Origin: Chromatiales bacterium (ex Bugula neritina AB1)
Lineage (GTDB): Bacteria > Pseudomonadota > Gammaproteobacteria > Granulosicoccales > Granulosicoccaceae
Direction: 5' to 3'
Length of the DNA: 32,888 nt
Assembly (NCBI GenBank): GCA_001730015.1
Contig: MDLA01000170.1
Span: 1-32,888 of the forward strand
In this document: in pieces, positions 31,916 through 32,888 of the stretch
How the letters are laid out: the number at the start of each line of letters is the position of its first letter
How positions within the stretch are numbered: position 1 is the stretch's first letter
Made by a program: the position numbers and the translations under genes
Notes under the pieces: generated by a model
Database searches by the model: none
The model's input: only the letters and a program-made list of their open reading frames with translations
What the model was told of the DNA's origin: nothing

Positions 31916-32292
31916 CTTGATAATATTCCAAAAAGTGATATTGATTGTGTTTGATATGCTCTGGCGAATACCATTTCATCGAAAATTCAAACACCCAATG
32001 ACCATAACAGATAATTTGATAATTATCTCAATGTAATCAAAGTAATTCTTGCAATTTAGCCCGAAAAAAGGTCATTTGGGATGTTTGGGTACCAATATCA
32101 GACCAATTCACTGAAATTGTAATGTTTAGTACAGCTGCATTAACGAAGTTGTTGAATTTACTTAGTTGATTACTCAAATCGAAGCAGACAGCAGCCAGAC
32201 ACTGGTTTCAATGGAACATCTGCCCCGGTGTGACTGAATTTGATGTTAGGTTAATTGCCGCCTTTCGCCACATTACCCGAGGGGTGCCAGCC
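31916..32292. other. AT-rich leader and promoter region of the cold-shock gene
   Basis: No gene is visible. The part next to the cold-shock gene is strongly AT-rich and holds a possible promoter (32004-32031), which overlaps the palindrome GATAATTATC at 32018-32027. The far part, next to the end of the 131-residue gene, contains GTTAGGT at 32245-32251 (ACCTAAC on the minus strand). Confidence 0.5.
32004..32031 (-). promoter_or_regulatory. Candidate sigma70-type promoter for the cold-shock gene
   Basis: Reading the minus strand, TTGAGA (32031-32026) is followed after 16 bases by TGTTAT (32009-32004), a 5/6 and 4/6 match to the consensus hexamers. It would start transcription near 31997 and give a leader of roughly 80 bases. 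This is a visual match only. Confidence 0.3.
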
Positions 32293-32688
32293 TCAGGATT
32301 CGGGAGTTTCGCTATCGCTTTTGTCGATAAAACCCATGCCTTTGTAGGCCATGGGCTTGCGGTTGACCTTTCTTGGCCAGAGCGCGTGCCAGTTCTTTTC
32401 GATTTGAAATGTAATTATCTTGCGGTTTTTCGGTCTCGGAACCCGATCTTTTTCGACGAGATCCTGGTACTCATCGACTTCTTCATCGGTTGCCTCACGA
32501 ATTGATAGTATCTTGCCGCCTTTGTATGCTCGATCAGATTTTGATTTATGTAACGACAAATACTGCATGGATTCTTCTTCTTCATCTAACAGCCACATGC
32601 GTGACTCGCAGATTCCGGTTTTGTCGACAAGTTTTAAACCGACCTTGGATAATAAAAACAAAGTATTCGGATCGTCCACTGCAGCCAC
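32293..32688 (-). CDS. Unknown protein of about 130 residues
   Basis: I do not recognise this protein. It starts at a GTG at 32688 (131 residues) or, better spaced from an upstream GAGG, at a GTG at 32679 (128 residues). The sequence has no membrane segment; it has an acidic DEEEESMQYL block, SDRAYKGGKILSIREATDEEVDEY, a basic RPKNRKIITFQIEKNWHALWPRK and a polar tail. The YKGGKI...IREA pattern followed by an alpha-rich part is reminiscent of small ligand-binding domains but is not enough to name one. The gene is flanked by motifs resembling integron attC ends, discussed as a finding. It is complete within the window. Confidence 0.5.
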   Translation of the reverse strand: MAAVDDPNTLFLLSKVGLKLVDKTGICESRMWLLDEEEESMQYLSLHKSKSDRAYKGGKILSIREATDEEVDEYQDLVEKDRVPRPKNRKIITFQIEKNWHALWPRKVNRKPMAYKGMGFIDKSDSETPES

Positions 32689-32888
32689 CTCGTGAATGTG
32701 TTGTTGCCTAACGCCCGCAATAGCGGAAATTGTGAACGCTTAATGAAATTGCTCTTGTAACGTAAACGATACCAGAAATTCATCGATTCAACGAATGTAA
32801 ACGGATAAACCACCTTTTTCGTGGTATTACCTGGTGCCCGTCCATAAACCGGGGCGTAGCGAGGATCATTCAGGTGCGTGAGATTTCG

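Noticed and set aside
32230..32505. 91-residue plus frame across the end of the unknown 131-residue gene
   Set aside because: Largely antisense to the better-supported minus-strand gene, with no ribosome site or domain.

Overview
The window reads as chromosomal DNA of a free-living, aerobic gammaproteobacterium. The clearest signs are the sdhCDAB-sdhE-ygfX block with ygfZ divergent from it, the pdxJ-acpS pair, a DbpA-type DEAD-box helicase, glmS and a CspA-family cold-shock gene. I see no rRNA, intact tRNA, insertion sequence, phage gene cluster or CRISPR array. The species cannot be named from this sequence.

Layout. Positions 1-548 hold no convincing gene. Next come, on the minus strand, a BioF2-like GNAT acetyltransferase, hisC and trmO; a perfect (CAGGGG)7 tract lies between the acetyltransferase and hisC. 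An orphan cytochrome P450 (+) diverges from trmO. It is followed by a DoxX-like membrane protein and a secreted YHS-domain protein (-), and a small unknown membrane protein (+). From 7027 to 9982 lies a tightly overlapping minus-strand trio: two different ATP-grasp ligases and an MFS transporter. This is the best candidate in the window for an undescribed system.

From 10395 to 17339 the minus strand carries housekeeping genes. In transcription order these are an SDHAF4-like assembly factor, sdhC, sdhD, sdhA, sdhB, sdhE and ygfX (succinate dehydrogenase and its maturation), then pdxJ, acpS, a group II truncated haemoglobin and a HIT-DUF3291 fusion. Divergently on the plus strand lie ygfZ (Fe-S maintenance), a DUF2007 zinc-ribbon protein and thpR.

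The rest holds gnd, a secreted CBM9/DOMON-like protein, plsC and the deaD-like helicase (-), a SpoU-family RNA methyltransferase (+), an EamA transporter (-), a serine hydrolase (+), glmS preceded by an 89-residue unknown gene (-), a cold-shock protein (-) and an unknown 128-131 residue protein (-). The intergenic stretches contain several striking dyads, notably an 18-bp perfect palindrome upstream of the glmS unit and a 14-bp-arm inverted repeat upstream of the CBM9-like gene.

How the genes fit together: SDHAF4 and SdhE both assist SdhA flavinylation or assembly in known systems, and YgfZ supports Fe-S enzymes, so the 13-18 kb region is a respiratory complex II assembly neighbourhood. The ATP-grasp/ATP-grasp/MFS trio has the layout of a minimal make-and-export unit for an amide- or peptide-linked small molecule; its substrate is unknown.
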